Of a stretch of 64,000 nucleotides of DNA, positions 44,614-53,796 are shown piece by piece; position 1 is the stretch's first letter; each line of letters starts with the position of its first letter. This DNA comes from Chamaelirium japonicum. Taxonomy: Eukaryota; Streptophyta; Magnoliopsida; Liliales; Melanthiaceae. The translations under genes and the position numbers were made by a program. The stretch spans positions 310,001 to 374,000 of the forward strand of contig CANTAL010000139.1 of the NCBI GenBank assembly GCA_947650365.1, given 5' to 3'. A model generated the notes under the pieces. It was not told where the DNA came from, did no database searches, and saw nothing but the letters and a program-made list of their open reading frames with translations.

Positions 44614-45881
44614 TGTTGGGGGTAGCTGAAATCGGCCCTGGAGTTCGCCCCCCCCCCCCCCCCCCCCCCGTGCTCACCAAATCACCTTGACAGGGAGCGA
44701 GATCCATATTGGGCTGAAGGGGCCTAGGCCAAGGGCACTCATCGGAGCTCGCCTAAGCTCGTTCAGGAGCTCGCCTAAGCTCTTTCATGAGCTCGCTCAA
44801 GCTCGTTCAGGAGCTCGCCAAGCTCGCCCCGGAGCTCGCCAAGCCCGCGCGAGAACTCGCTTGCAGTGGTAGCGGGAGTTAGACCGTCATGCATAACAAA
44901 GACACCGGCATCGCAAACGCCCATGGCTCATGCAGGAGCTCGCCCAAGATCGCACAGGAGCTCGCCCAAGTTCACCCTTGCCTGTGGATCTCATAGACCC
45001 TAGGATTCCAAGGGTGGGGAACTCGCCCAGGAGCCCGCTTGAACTCGCCCAGGGGCCCGCCTAAACTCGCCCAGGAGCCCACCTAAGCTCGCTCGGGAGC
45101 TCGCCAAGCTCACCCCGGAGCTCGCCTAAGCTCGTCATGCAGGAGCTCGCCCAAGTTCGCCCTTGCCTGTGGATCTCATAGACCCTAGGATTCCAAGGGG
45201 TGGGGAACTCGCCCAAGCTCGCTGGAGCTCGCCTGAGTTCACCCAGGAGCCTGCCTAAGCTCGCTCGGGAGCTCGTCAAGCTCGATCAGGAGCTCGCCTA
45301 AGCTCTCTCAGGAGTTCGCCAAGCTCGCTCAGGAGCTCGCTTAGCTCGCTCCGGAGCTCGCCCCGACCCCTGTTTTTCGAAGAGGTTGCCCCTGCGAGGT
45401 CCGACTCTTGATAAATATGGGCGAAAGGACGGAGCAGTATCGGGCGAGCTGGCTTTCGCTTCCTCCGTGAGACCGCCCGGACTTGAACATTCCAGAATGG
45501 CCACCTGGCCACGACAAGAAAGATGCCCTCCCCCACTTAAACCGTCTGGCAGGCTTGACGACAGAATGTCAGGGCGCGAGTACCAAGGACTGTCAGACCC
45601 ACGCGAGCCAGAACGTGGGGGTCTAGAAGGCCCTGGAAGAATCTCCACGTGTCGGGCCACGGTAGGCCGCCGATTGCTATAAATGCTCACCCCCAGGCTC
45701 CATAGTACAGGTTCGAAATCCTTTTCCCTACCACTTTGGTATACAACAGCTCGCCGTTGTGCTACTGTGACTGACTTGAGTGTCGGAGGGTCTGCGCTCC
45801 TAAAGGAGCCAGCCGTTCTCACGTTCTCTTTTCTTTGTCTTGCAGGCAGCCCGCACAGACCAGTGAAAAATCCCCCGAACA
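44614..45881 (+). repeat. 5' LTR of element C (1268 bp)
   Basis: It runs from TGTTGGGGGTAGC to CCCCCGAACA. A run of 22 C lies at 44648-44669. From about 44740 to 45360 it is built of short GAGCTCGCC/AAGCTCG words that are self-complementary (GAGCTC). A TATA box lies at 45678. Minus-strand open frames here are by-products of the repeats. Confidence 0.95.
45678..45685 (+). promoter_or_regulatory. TATA box of the element C LTR
   Basis: TATAAATG, conserved in element B (20163) and in C's 3' LTR (54861), follows the repeat-rich U3. Confidence 0.7.
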
Positions 45882-45883
45882 TT

Positions 45884-45901
45884 TAGCGCCGTCTGTGGGA
45901 T
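45884..45901 (+). other. Primer binding site of element C
   Basis: TAGCGCCGTCTGTGGGAT follows the LTR after two T. It equals the site of element A except for A in place of G at its second base, which would mispair with the CCA tail of a tRNA. The 45902-45971 leader shows nothing else. Confidence 0.75.
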
Positions 45902-45971
45902 CTTCGACCGGTTCCTGCGAGAACGCCCACAACCACGCGGTTGAGCACCGTTGGCTCTCATAACCCCAAAG

Positions 45972-48296
45972 ATGGCTCCGGCGATAAGGGGACGCAGGCG
46001 ACCGAGGACTCGTGCGAGATCTGCGCGCAGTGAGCCTCCTGTTGAGACCCCTCAGCCCCAGGTCCCGCTCAGTGACCAACTCTTGTTGGAGGTGTTGGCC
46101 ACCCAGCGGGCCATGATGGAGGAACTAACACGATTGCGTCAGGCTTCAGCGGCCAGCCGACGGTCTGGGCCAACGAAGACGGCGTCTCCGGTGCGACCAC
46201 CGGCGTCAATATCGCGCCCGCCCACGATCGCTCCGGCACGGCAGGTTTCCCATCCGGAACCCCCAGTCGGGAGAGCGGCTGTGCGCGGGGTGCCGGAAAC
46301 CCCGCTCACGAGGTTGCAGAAGCTAGTAACCCAGCGGTCTAGCAACCAGGCGACCTCGCGCGCGACCATCCCTTGCCACCGTAGCCGGAGCGTCGATTCT
46401 GACGGGTCGGAGGCAAGGTCTCTAGAGCGGGATCGCGACCCGCGCCATCGGCGACGAGGGAAAGAGCCTGCGGTGGCTATACCTTCCGAAGCTCGCGAGG
46501 CAACTGCCTCCCACAGACCAACTGACGCGCTGGAGGAATCCACGGGCGGACAGCAAGGAGGCCGCCGAGCGGTAGCCCCTGAGGGTCGCCGCGGGGTGGG
46601 TCCGACCTTGCCACGAGGGAGCGTACGAGACCGCCTAGGACCTGCGCAACCGCCTCTGGGAGTTCTCCCCGGGCACTGGCAGCGATCTAGTGCGCTAGTA
46701 GATTTACTGGAAGATCTCGCCGCCCACGGAGGTAGCTCGCCTTTCACCAGCAAGGTCCACCAAGGGGGTTTTCCGCACCACTGGACCCCCCCGAAGTTTG
46801 TATTGTTCGACGGGTCGCAGGATCCCGTTGACCATCTCTTGGCCTACAGAAAGCTTCTGTTTTTCCGGGACCAAGACCACGTCTTGTGCCGAGCATTCCC
46901 GAGCAGTTTGATCGGCTCGGCATTGAACTGGTTCCACAAGTTGCCGCCCGACATGATCCCCGACTTTCCAACTCTCTCTAGGCTATTCCTGGAGCAGTAT
47001 CACTGCAATAGGCAGCCCCCGAAGAGAATCGAGTCTCTATTTACCTTAGCCATGGGAGCTCGCGAGACGCTCCGGTGCTTCGCAACGCGATTCCGAAGCG
47101 CCTACCTCGCTCTGGAAGACGCGGCGGGCCAAGATCGTATCGTGGTGAGCGCTTTCAGAAGCGCCCTCCCCGAGGGGGGCAAGCTTCATGACGCTCTAGT
47201 GATCAAAGATCCTCGCATGATGGTTGAACTATTTGCCCTGGTCCAGCATCACATCAAGCTCGAAGACGCTGTGTTAGATCGGAAGGGAAAGGCAGTCGAG
47301 CAGCGACCTCCTCCGGCCCTGCGACCACTTGTCGTTAAGGCCGTGGAGAGGAGGGAGGTGCCACTGGCGGTGCCTTTGCCCGGACCGCCCGCAGCTCCTG
47401 CTGTACAGCCCGCTGAAGCCCCCGCGGCGGTCGCTGGAAGGCCGGCGAACTGGCGCCAGCCTCCGGGACCCGGGGAGCGGGACTTCACCGTGCTAACCCA
47501 TTCCCCAGGGCAAATCTTTTATCAGATTCGGAATGAACCTTTCTTCCAGTACCCGCCACCCCTGCAGGTCGGAGAGCCCGGCTCTATCGACAACTCGCGG
47601 CGGTGTGCTTTTCATCGAAGCCCTAGGCATCACACTAACAGATGCCGGGCTTTGAAGAACCACCTCGAGGATTTGGTCACCCAGGGCCATTTGAATCAGT
47701 TTATTTCGCCTCTAAGGAGGTTCGAGGTGATACCGGCACGGGCTCCTCGGGAGGGAGATCGCCTGGGGCCCGCTGAGCCCGCCTTACCTCCGCCTCCCCC
47801 GGGAGGACCGGCGATCTGCCATACCATTAGCGGGCGGCTGAGCGGCCCGAGATCCAGTAACGAAGCCCGCCGGCGAGTTAGGGAGATAGAGCGGGCACAG
47901 AAGGTATTTTCCGTCTCGCTAACTCCTACTTTACTTCAAGCACCGAGGGTGGAAGCCCGCGATTTTCTCTGGTTTTCGGAAGATGACATGGCTGGGGTCG
48001 TTACGCCCCACAATGACCCCCTCGTCGTACGCCTGATGATGGCTAACATCGAAGTGAGGCGAGCTCTGGTTGATTCGGGGAGCGCCGTTGATATCCTTTT
48101 TCTGTCGGCCTACTTGCGAATGGGGTTGAGACTTGCCGACCTGTCTCCCTCGACGAGCTCCCTCAGTGGATTCACCGGCGAGGTCGCCAAAGTGGCAGGA
48201 GAGATAACCCTTACTGTGACCGCGGGCCCGGAGGTTCGCCAAGTCCGCTTCGCGGTAGTGAACGGAAGTTCCGCATTTAATGCCATCCTTGGGTGA
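45972..48296 (+). pseudogene. gag: Gag-protease of element C, stopped in the protease by a TGA
   Basis: The ATG at 45972 (MAPAIRGRRRP, with A at -3 and G at +4) is the likely start; the frame extends upstream only from a TTG. Residues count from this ATG. A basic Arg/Pro-rich N-terminus is followed by the Gag domain at about 274-440, homologous to element A's (for example LFLEQYHCNRQPPKRIESL). A C-x2-H-x4-H-x4-C zinc knuckle starts at Cys545. The protease active site DSGSAVD is at about 701. The frame stops with TGA after AILG, where element A continues with Arg (CGA expected), so a single C-to-T change truncates the protease by 60 codons. Gag itself is intact and could still form particles. 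Confidence 0.85.
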
Positions 48297-48596
48297 CCTT
48301 GGCTAAGGCAAATGAATGCGGTATCTTCACCCAACCATCAGGCCCTCAAATTCCCAACCACGAGCGGGGTCGTAGTTATTCGGGGTGATCAGGTAGCCGC
48401 TACCAGATGCGAGCAGGATGTTCTTCACCTCATGGACATGGAGGTCGCCGAGGCCAAGAGGCCCGCGCCCTCCTAGCAATTACCGCTCGCTACGAGCGAG
48501 CTGATGGGGAGCCCGCTGGGGGCCTCCTCACTTAAGTCCCCTACTCTATCCCCGGGTGGGAGCGGCGTGGATCTTAAGTTGGAGGAGGAAGGTTAA
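48297..48596 (+). pseudogene. Protease tail, UAG, and short in-frame remnant where pol should follow
   Basis: After the TGA the same frame continues through the protease C-terminus (MNAVSSPNHQALKF, VVVIRGDQ) to a TAG at 48474-48476, then stays open 39 more codons to a TAA at 48594. None of this extension resembles RT. 48520-48590 holds an inverted pair, CCTCCTCACTTAAG and CTTAAGTTGGAGGAGG. The 48597-48640 junction leads into the 78-bp repeats. Pol was evidently lost by deletion or template switching. Confidence 0.75.
48474..48482 (+). promoter_or_regulatory. UAG CAATTA leaky-stop motif at the end of gag-protease (element C)
   Basis: TAG CAA TTA is identical to the Tobacco mosaic virus readthrough context and sits at the same distance class after the protease RGDQ motif as the UAG of element A. 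Here it has no pol to express, so it looks like a relic of the autonomous ancestor. Confidence 0.75.
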
Positions 48597-48640
48597 CTTG
48601 GAAGCTCGGTACAGACAGAGCCCGCAAGATCTATAGTGTG

Positions 48641-49060
48641 CAGTCCGCCGTTGTGCGGACTAAAAACAAGACCGGGACCCTCAGAGGCAGCCAGTGGGCA
48701 ACCTTGAGCTTCCCGGGGCAGTCCGCCGTCGTGCAGACTTAAAGCAAGACCGGGATCCTCAGAGGCAGCCAGTGGGCAACCTTGAGCTTCCCGGGGCAGT
48801 CCGCTGTCGTGCGGACTTAAAGCAAGACCGGGATCCTCAAAGGCAGCCAGTGGGCGACCTTGAGCTTCCCGGGGTAGTCCGCCGTTGTGCGGACTTAAAG
48901 CAAGACCAGGATCCTCAGAGGCAGCCAGTGGGCGACCTTGAGCTTCTCGGGGCAGTCCGTCATTGTGCGGACTTAAAGCAAGACTGGGATCCTCAGAGGC
49001 AGCAAGTGGGCGACCTTGAGATTCCCGGGGAAGTCCGCTGCCTAGTGGACTCTAAACCTG
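48641..49060 (+). repeat. 78-bp tandem repeat of element C, about 5.4 copies
   Basis: Copies begin at 48641, 48719, 48797, 48875, 48953 and 49031, each with CAGTCCGCC...GCGGAC. As 78 equals 26 codons, one frame is open across about 165 codons (48694-49191), encoding 26-residue units with a PGAVRRRADLKQDRDPQRQ-type core. No start signal or known domain supports translation. Confidence 0.93.
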
Positions 49061-49217
49061 ACCAGGATCCTTCGCGTTCACCTGCCATGAACGGAAGCAT
49101 CCTGGCGTTGGCATACCCCTCAAAGGGCGAGCCCGCCGAACAGGATTCTCGAGGGAAATTAACCGGGCAGGGGGCAGCTAGCACTTATTAGTTTCCTTTT
49201 AAAATAAAAATGGTTTA

Positions 49218-49284
49218 AGTCTCTGAGTGTAGGGAACTTTTTAGTCTTTTGGTTCACTTATCATTTTTTCCGGGCTCAGAGACT
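49218..49284. other. Conserved inverted repeat in element C
   Basis: AGTCTCTGAG (49218-49227) pairs with CTCAGAGACT (49275-49284), as in element B. The remaining spacer 49285-49506 has no gene. Confidence 0.6.
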
Positions 49285-49506
49285 ATTGAGTTTTAGCGAG
49301 CATGCCGAGCTTTTCGTTTGCATGTGTTTTAAAATAAAATGGTTGAATCGAATTAGTTGCCTCGCCCGGGGTATCACTCTCGAGATCGCTGCGAACTCCT
49401 AGAGCGGACTCATAAGTGGCATAGAGAAAGAAAGAAACATAGAGGCGAGCTCAAAGAGAACATTTCATTCATTGTTAAAAGTTACAACAGGGTTACAAGA
49501 GAGACC

Positions 49507-50055
49507 CTAGGCTGGGCCAGCACCCGCACCGTCGTCATCGCCGCGCTTCCTCTTTTTCGACCTTTCGGCCTTGTACTTCTCGATGGCATCGAGCGCGCCT
49601 TTCCGCAGGAGCTCGACGAGCTGCGCCTGGAGGCGGCTTTGCTGAGAGTGGAGGTCTTGGAGGTGTGTTTCCCTCAGAGACGCGATCTCATCCCTAGAAG
49701 CCGCCAACTGACGTCGAAGCTCGGAGATTTCCTTTTGGGCGGCCTCTTCAGCTCGACGGGCCCCTTGCACGTCGGATAGGGCGCGGTCGCGGGCGTCCTC
49801 AGCCGAAGCTAGCGTGGTGGTAAAGGTGGCGGCCCGCTGGCGCAGTTCGTCAACCTCCGTGTTGGAGGAGGCGACCTGCTGGCGCAGCCGGTCCACTTCA
49901 GCCCGCAGCTCGCCCGACCGGTCCATTTGGCGAATACGAAGGATGTGCTCGTCTACTCTCCTCTCCGAGTCATGGAGAGTGTCATCATAAAGGGCGACAG
50001 TATCCCCCGCGACGCCCGCGACCTCGTCGGTGAGAGCCCGGCTGACCCACTCTAC
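49507..50055 (-). CDS. Antisense gene of element C, coiled-coil terminal exon
   Basis: From 50055 to the TAG at 49507 the minus strand encodes about 182 residues. The start VEWVSRALTDEV aligns with AEKQSRALAAEV in B, a coiled coil follows (LRAEVDRLRQQVASSNTEV), and the end is a basic KKRKRGDDD. The intron upstream is 77 nt (50056-50132) with donor GAG|GTAAGA and acceptor TTTCCGTAG, a textbook plant intron, and splicing keeps frame. This is the clearest splice junction of the three elements and shows that the antisense strand is the coding one. Confidence 0.78.
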   Translation of the reverse strand, partial: VEWVSRALTDEVAGVAGDTVALYDDTLHDSERRVDEHILRIRQMDRSGELRAEVDRLRQQVASSNTEVDELRQRAATFTTTLASAEDARDRALSDVQGARRAEEAAQKEISELRRQLAASRDEIASLRETHLQDLHSQQSRLQAQLVELLRKGALDAIEKYKAERSKKRKRGDDDGAGAGPA

Positions 50056-50132
50056 CTACGGAAAGGGAAAACAGTTAAGAGTTAGAAGTTAGAACAGGGG
50101 TTTGGGACAAAGAAGTATGAAGGTAATCTTAC

Positions 50133-51500
50133 CTCGAGGAGTCGGTTGATGAGAGCGATATAGGGAGTCTGGGCGAAGATGTTGCGTCCCAGGATCTCCC
50201 GCATGAAGAAAGGGGCACGCTCGGGGTCGCCAGAGGAGGAGCCCGCTTGGCTCGCCTCGGTGGGAGCAGCTGGAGGGGGCGCACTGATGACAGCAGCGGC
50301 GGGCTCGGCCCCTTGAGCACCGGCAACCCCTTCATTGATAGGGGAAGGCACGGCGGCTCCCCTTCGCCCAGGCAAGTCCGGGTCCGAGGCTTCCGAGCTG
50401 GAACACGGAAGGTCGTCCAGGATGGCCCCCAGGTCCGGAGACCAGTAGACCAACCCGCCCAGCTCTGGGAGAGGAGGAACCTCAAGAGTGGCAGGCGCGG
50501 GCTCAGGCGCGGGCGCGCTAGGAGCCATAGGCGCGGGCTCGGGCGCGAGCGCGCTGAGAGCAGGCGCAGGCGCGGGCTCGGACGTGGGCGCGCTGATAGC
50601 AGGCTCAGGCGCGGGCTCGGGCGCGGGCGTGCTGGGCGCGGGCTCGGGCGCAGGCGCGGGCTCGGGCACGAGCGCGCTGAGAGCAGGCGCAGGCGCGGGC
50701 TCGGACGCGGGCGCGCTGATAGCAGGCTCAGGTGCGGGCTCGGGCGCGGGTTCGGGCGCGGGCGTGCTGGGCGCAGGCTCGGGCGCAGGCGCGGGCTCGG
50801 GCGCGGGCGCGCTGAGGGCAGGCGCAGGCGCGGGCGCGGGCTCGGGCGCAGGCGTGCTGGCAGGCGCGGGCTCGGGCGCGGGCACGGGCGCGGGCGCAGG
50901 CGCGGGCTCGGGCGCGAGCTCGGGGGAAGTAGGCGCGCTGGCAGCAGAGGGCGCAGGCGCGGGCGCGGGCATGCTGGGAGCAGGCGCGGCCGGTGTTGGT
51001 GTCGCGCTCAGAGTGAGCGGAAGGGTTGAGCCCGCCGGAGCTGGTCCCTCGAAGGGCGGGGGAAGCCCCGCAGTTGTAGCCGCGGGCTCATCTTCCGTAG
51101 CCCGCTCCTCGTCGTTTGAGCTGGAGGTCGTGCTGAGATCATCGGCTGATCCCAAGCCCGCCTCCGCGAGGGCGGCCTTCCTCCGCTCCTCGAGGACCTA
51201 TTGGAAGGCTTCGCGAGCCTCCCGAACAGTGTTGTCCTCTCCAGATGGGCGGGCTGAGGAGGTCTTCTTCTTCCTCGCCTTCTTCTGCGAGGCACCCTCT
51301 GGATTCATCACCGCAACAAACAAAGTTTTAGTCAGATCGCCTGGGAACTCGCGCATCAGCACTTCAGCCATTGGGGACTCTACTTCCGCCATGCTGAGAA
51401 GAAGCTCGACGCGCGGATCCTCGGGCTCGACGAAGGAAATGCGACGTCGCCGAGGCTCCGGGACTGGGGCCCTCGGAGAAATGACAGAAAGAGAGGTTGC
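50133..51500 (-). CDS. Antisense gene of element C, Ala/Pro/Glu-rich middle part
   Basis: In one frame with the exon upstream, it encodes a basic linker (RRRRISFVEPEDP), MAEV...EFPGDLTKTLFVAVM, a basic KKARKKKTSSARP segment, an acidic stretch, then over 150 residues of Pro-Ala-Glu repeats (PAPEPAPAP) and the conserved FFMREILGRNIFAQTPY before the splice donor at 50133. A TAG at 51198-51200 interrupts it after REAFQ; B reads through here. GC-rich low-complexity DNA makes opposite-strand frames open too; those are shadows. The repeat region varies in length among A, B and C. Confidence 0.65.
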
Positions 51501-52520
51501 CTAACCTAGGGCTGCTTCGCGGGTTGGTGGCGGCGGTGGCGTGACATCCTCCTCGTGGAGCATCTCGAGAGTGTCCTTGTCGGTGACCTGGATAGGGGAA
51601 GCCCGCTTCTTCCCCTTCCTCGCCGAGGTCCCCGCAGCGGAGGTCACGGTAGCAGGCCGGGAGACCGCGACCTTCTTCCGCATCACCTTCTGCCGGGTGG
51701 TGATGGTTCCGGTCCGTAGATCCTTCCAGAGGAAGGAGAAGTCCGACGGGAGGACCTTCTCGAGGGTTCGACCCCCGAGGAAGTCCAGAATCGCCTCGTC
51801 GAGCGATCTTTCGCGGGCTGCGGCGATGCACTTCTTCCCCTTTGCCCGATACTCCGTGATCTCCTTAAAGACAGGGAGAGGCGGTCTACCGGGAAGAGAG
51901 GGGACACCGGCTCGAGGACCTCGCCACTCGCTGTCGATCACGAACGGGTACGCTTTCTAGTACCGATCTTTGTTCTCGACGGCAGTGAACGGAAGCATCT
52001 CGCCGGAGCGGCCCGTGAGGTAGAACTGTCCACAGTCTACCTCGCCAAAGAAGGGCCCCGGTTTGAGGAACCACTTCTTCAGGAGGTAGGCTAGGGGGGT
52101 CCTCACGTTTAGGGATTCCTCGATGCGAGCAAGCCCATAGAGGATCCCCCACGAGTTTCCTGGAAGCTGGGCGGGGCATAAGCCCGCCAGTTCCAGGAGC
52201 TCGCTGGCCAGATGGTTCAGGGGCAGCCGGAGCCCTGACCATAACTGCCCCACGGAGACCACGGTCCCCGAGAGCGGCCTCCCGGAGCTCGGAAGAGGAA
52301 GAATGGCGAGCTCTTGGGGAATGCCCACCGCGGTTCGCAGGCTATCGGGGATGGGCGCACCCCCGATGACATGGAACCAAACGACGGCGGGCTCCTTCGG
52401 AGGTGCCTCTTCTCCTGAGCCCGGAGTCCGCACCGAGATGGGGGCGACATTTAGAGGCCCCTCTCGGGAGGACGCAGCAGCAGCAGCAGCCGAAGAAGCA
52501 GCAGCGGCAGAGGAAGCCAT
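51501..52520 (-). pseudogene. Antisense gene of element C, N-terminal transposon-like domain with one nonsense codon
   Basis: It starts at the ATG at 52520 (MASSAAAASS). The domain carries GLRLPLNHLASELLEL, GLCPAQLPGNSWGILYGL and a YLLKKWFLKPGPFF segment. A TAG at 51958-51960 after ENKDRY replaces the Trp codon that B has (ENKDSHWK). The same frame continues through SLDEAILDFLGGRTLEK and KKRASPIQVTDKDTLEML to a TAG at 51501-51503, which B shares at the same site. Function is unknown; family resemblance as for element A. Confidence 0.75.
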
Positions 52521-52612
52521 GAGCAGGAAGGCGCTAGCGAGCTGCGAGCAGAAGGCAAAGAAGGAAGGGAGAGCTGTTTTTCACGCAGCGATAAAAATCG
52601 CCCCCCGTCCCC

Positions 52613-52620
52613 TATTTATA
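52613..52620 (-). promoter_or_regulatory. TATA box for the antisense gene of element C
   Basis: TATAAATA on the minus strand, 93 bases before the ATG at 52520, conserved with element B. Confidence 0.7.
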
Positions 52621-52730
52621 GGCAAGTGAGAGACAGGTGAATCGATCCGCAGTTAATGCCCAAGCGCGCTCGGTGAGGCAACGTGACGGTAATCGAAGTG
52701 ATAGCTTGTTTCTTTCCAATCGTCAAGCGC

Positions 52731-52821
52731 CACGTGGGCCACGCGTGGAAAAGGCTGCGCCGGCATCGACACTGTCATTTACTGATAGAAGAAGAGCGAA
52801 TGAGGAGGAGACACGTGTCTC
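52731..52821 (-). promoter_or_regulatory. G-boxes upstream of the antisense TATA box (element C)
   Basis: CACGTG lies at 52731-52736 and within the 14-bp palindrome GAGACACGTGTCTC at 52808-52821. Both positions match G-boxes of element B. Confidence 0.6.
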
Positions 52822-52928
52822 GCGCCGATCGGGATCTCATGATGAGATTCGCTGTATCAGCATTGAGCCTCGCGTCGCATTTAAGGTGAAGCGACCGTTG
52901 GAGATTTGGTGCGATACCCAAGTCACAA

Positions 52929-53690
52929 GATCGCTCGTGGCAGGTGCCCGCAGCTCGCCCGAGGCAGACCCTGACCGCGTGTGACAAGCTCGCACCGGAA
53001 GGAGATCGCTCGCGGCTGACGCTCCCGGCCCGCCCAGCGTTTGTGAAATACTGGGAGTCAAAGCTCTCAGCATAGACCGCCCACGGCAGGCGCCCAAGCT
53101 CGCCCGAAGCAGACCCTGACCGCGTGTGACAAACTCGCACCGGAAGGAGATCGCTCAAGGCTGACGCTCGCGGCCCGCCCGGCTTTTTGTGGAGTACTGA
53201 GAGTCAAAACTCTCAACGCAGACCGCTCACGGCAGGTGCCCGCAGCTCGCTCGAGGCAGACCCTGACCGCATGTGACAAGCTCGCATCGGAAGGAGATCG
53301 CTCGTGGCTGATGCTCGTGGCCCGCCCAGCGTTTGGGAAGTACTGGCAGTCAAAAGCTCTCGGCACAGACCGCCTACGGCAGGTGCCCGCAGCTCGCTCG
53401 AGGCAGACCCTGACCGCATGTGACAAGCTCGCATCGGAAGGAGATCGCTCGTGGCTGATGCTCGTGGCCCGCCCAGCGTTTGAGAAGTACTGAGAGTCAA
53501 AACTCTCGACGCAGATCGCCCATGGCTGGAGCCCGCAGCTCACCCGACGCAGACCCTGACCGTGCGTGGCAAGCTCGCACCGGAAGGAGATCGCTCGTGG
53601 CTGGCGCTCCCGGCCCGCCCCGCATTTTGAATATACTGACAGTCAAAGCTCTCGACGCAAATCGCCCATGGCATGTGCCCACAGCCCATC
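52929..53690. repeat. 146-bp tandem repeat of element C, about 5.2 copies
   Basis: Copies start at 52929, 53075, 53221, 53368, 53514 and about 53660, homologous to the 144-bp repeats of B. They lie between the antisense promoter and the polypurine tract. Confidence 0.9.
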
Positions 53691-53784
53691 AGGTTGAGGT
53701 CGCCAATGACTGGTACTCCCAGTCCGACCGGCTTGTGCAATGAGACTCCTGAGCAAGCGCCAAAGTCTCCTTGGTCGCTTCCTC

Positions 53785-53793
53785 AGGAGGGGG
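53785..53793 (+). other. Polypurine tract of element C
   Basis: AGGAGGGGG then TAA directly before the 3' LTR. Confidence 0.87.
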
Positions 53794-53796
53794 TAA

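Noticed and set aside
45298..45882. 194-residue minus-strand frame in the LTR (and its copies near 54553 and 19753)
   Set aside because: It lies in LTR U3/R; the 3' LTR copy is shorter and starts elsewhere; no domain.
45951..45971. Gag start of element C at 45951
   Set aside because: That codon is TTG; the first ATG in frame is at 45972 with a good context.
48694..49191. Calling the 165-codon frame in the 78-bp repeats a gene
   Set aside because: No start context, promoter or domain; kept as a repeat and as a finding only.
50247..51504. Plus-strand Gly/Arg- and Gly/Ala-rich frames (260 and 338 residues)
   Set aside because: They are opposite-strand shadows of the Pro/Ala/Glu repeats of the antisense gene; GC-rich triplet repeats open all frames.
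53067..53743. Several frames in the 146-bp repeats of element C
   Set aside because: Different units are open in different frames; no conservation of a protein.
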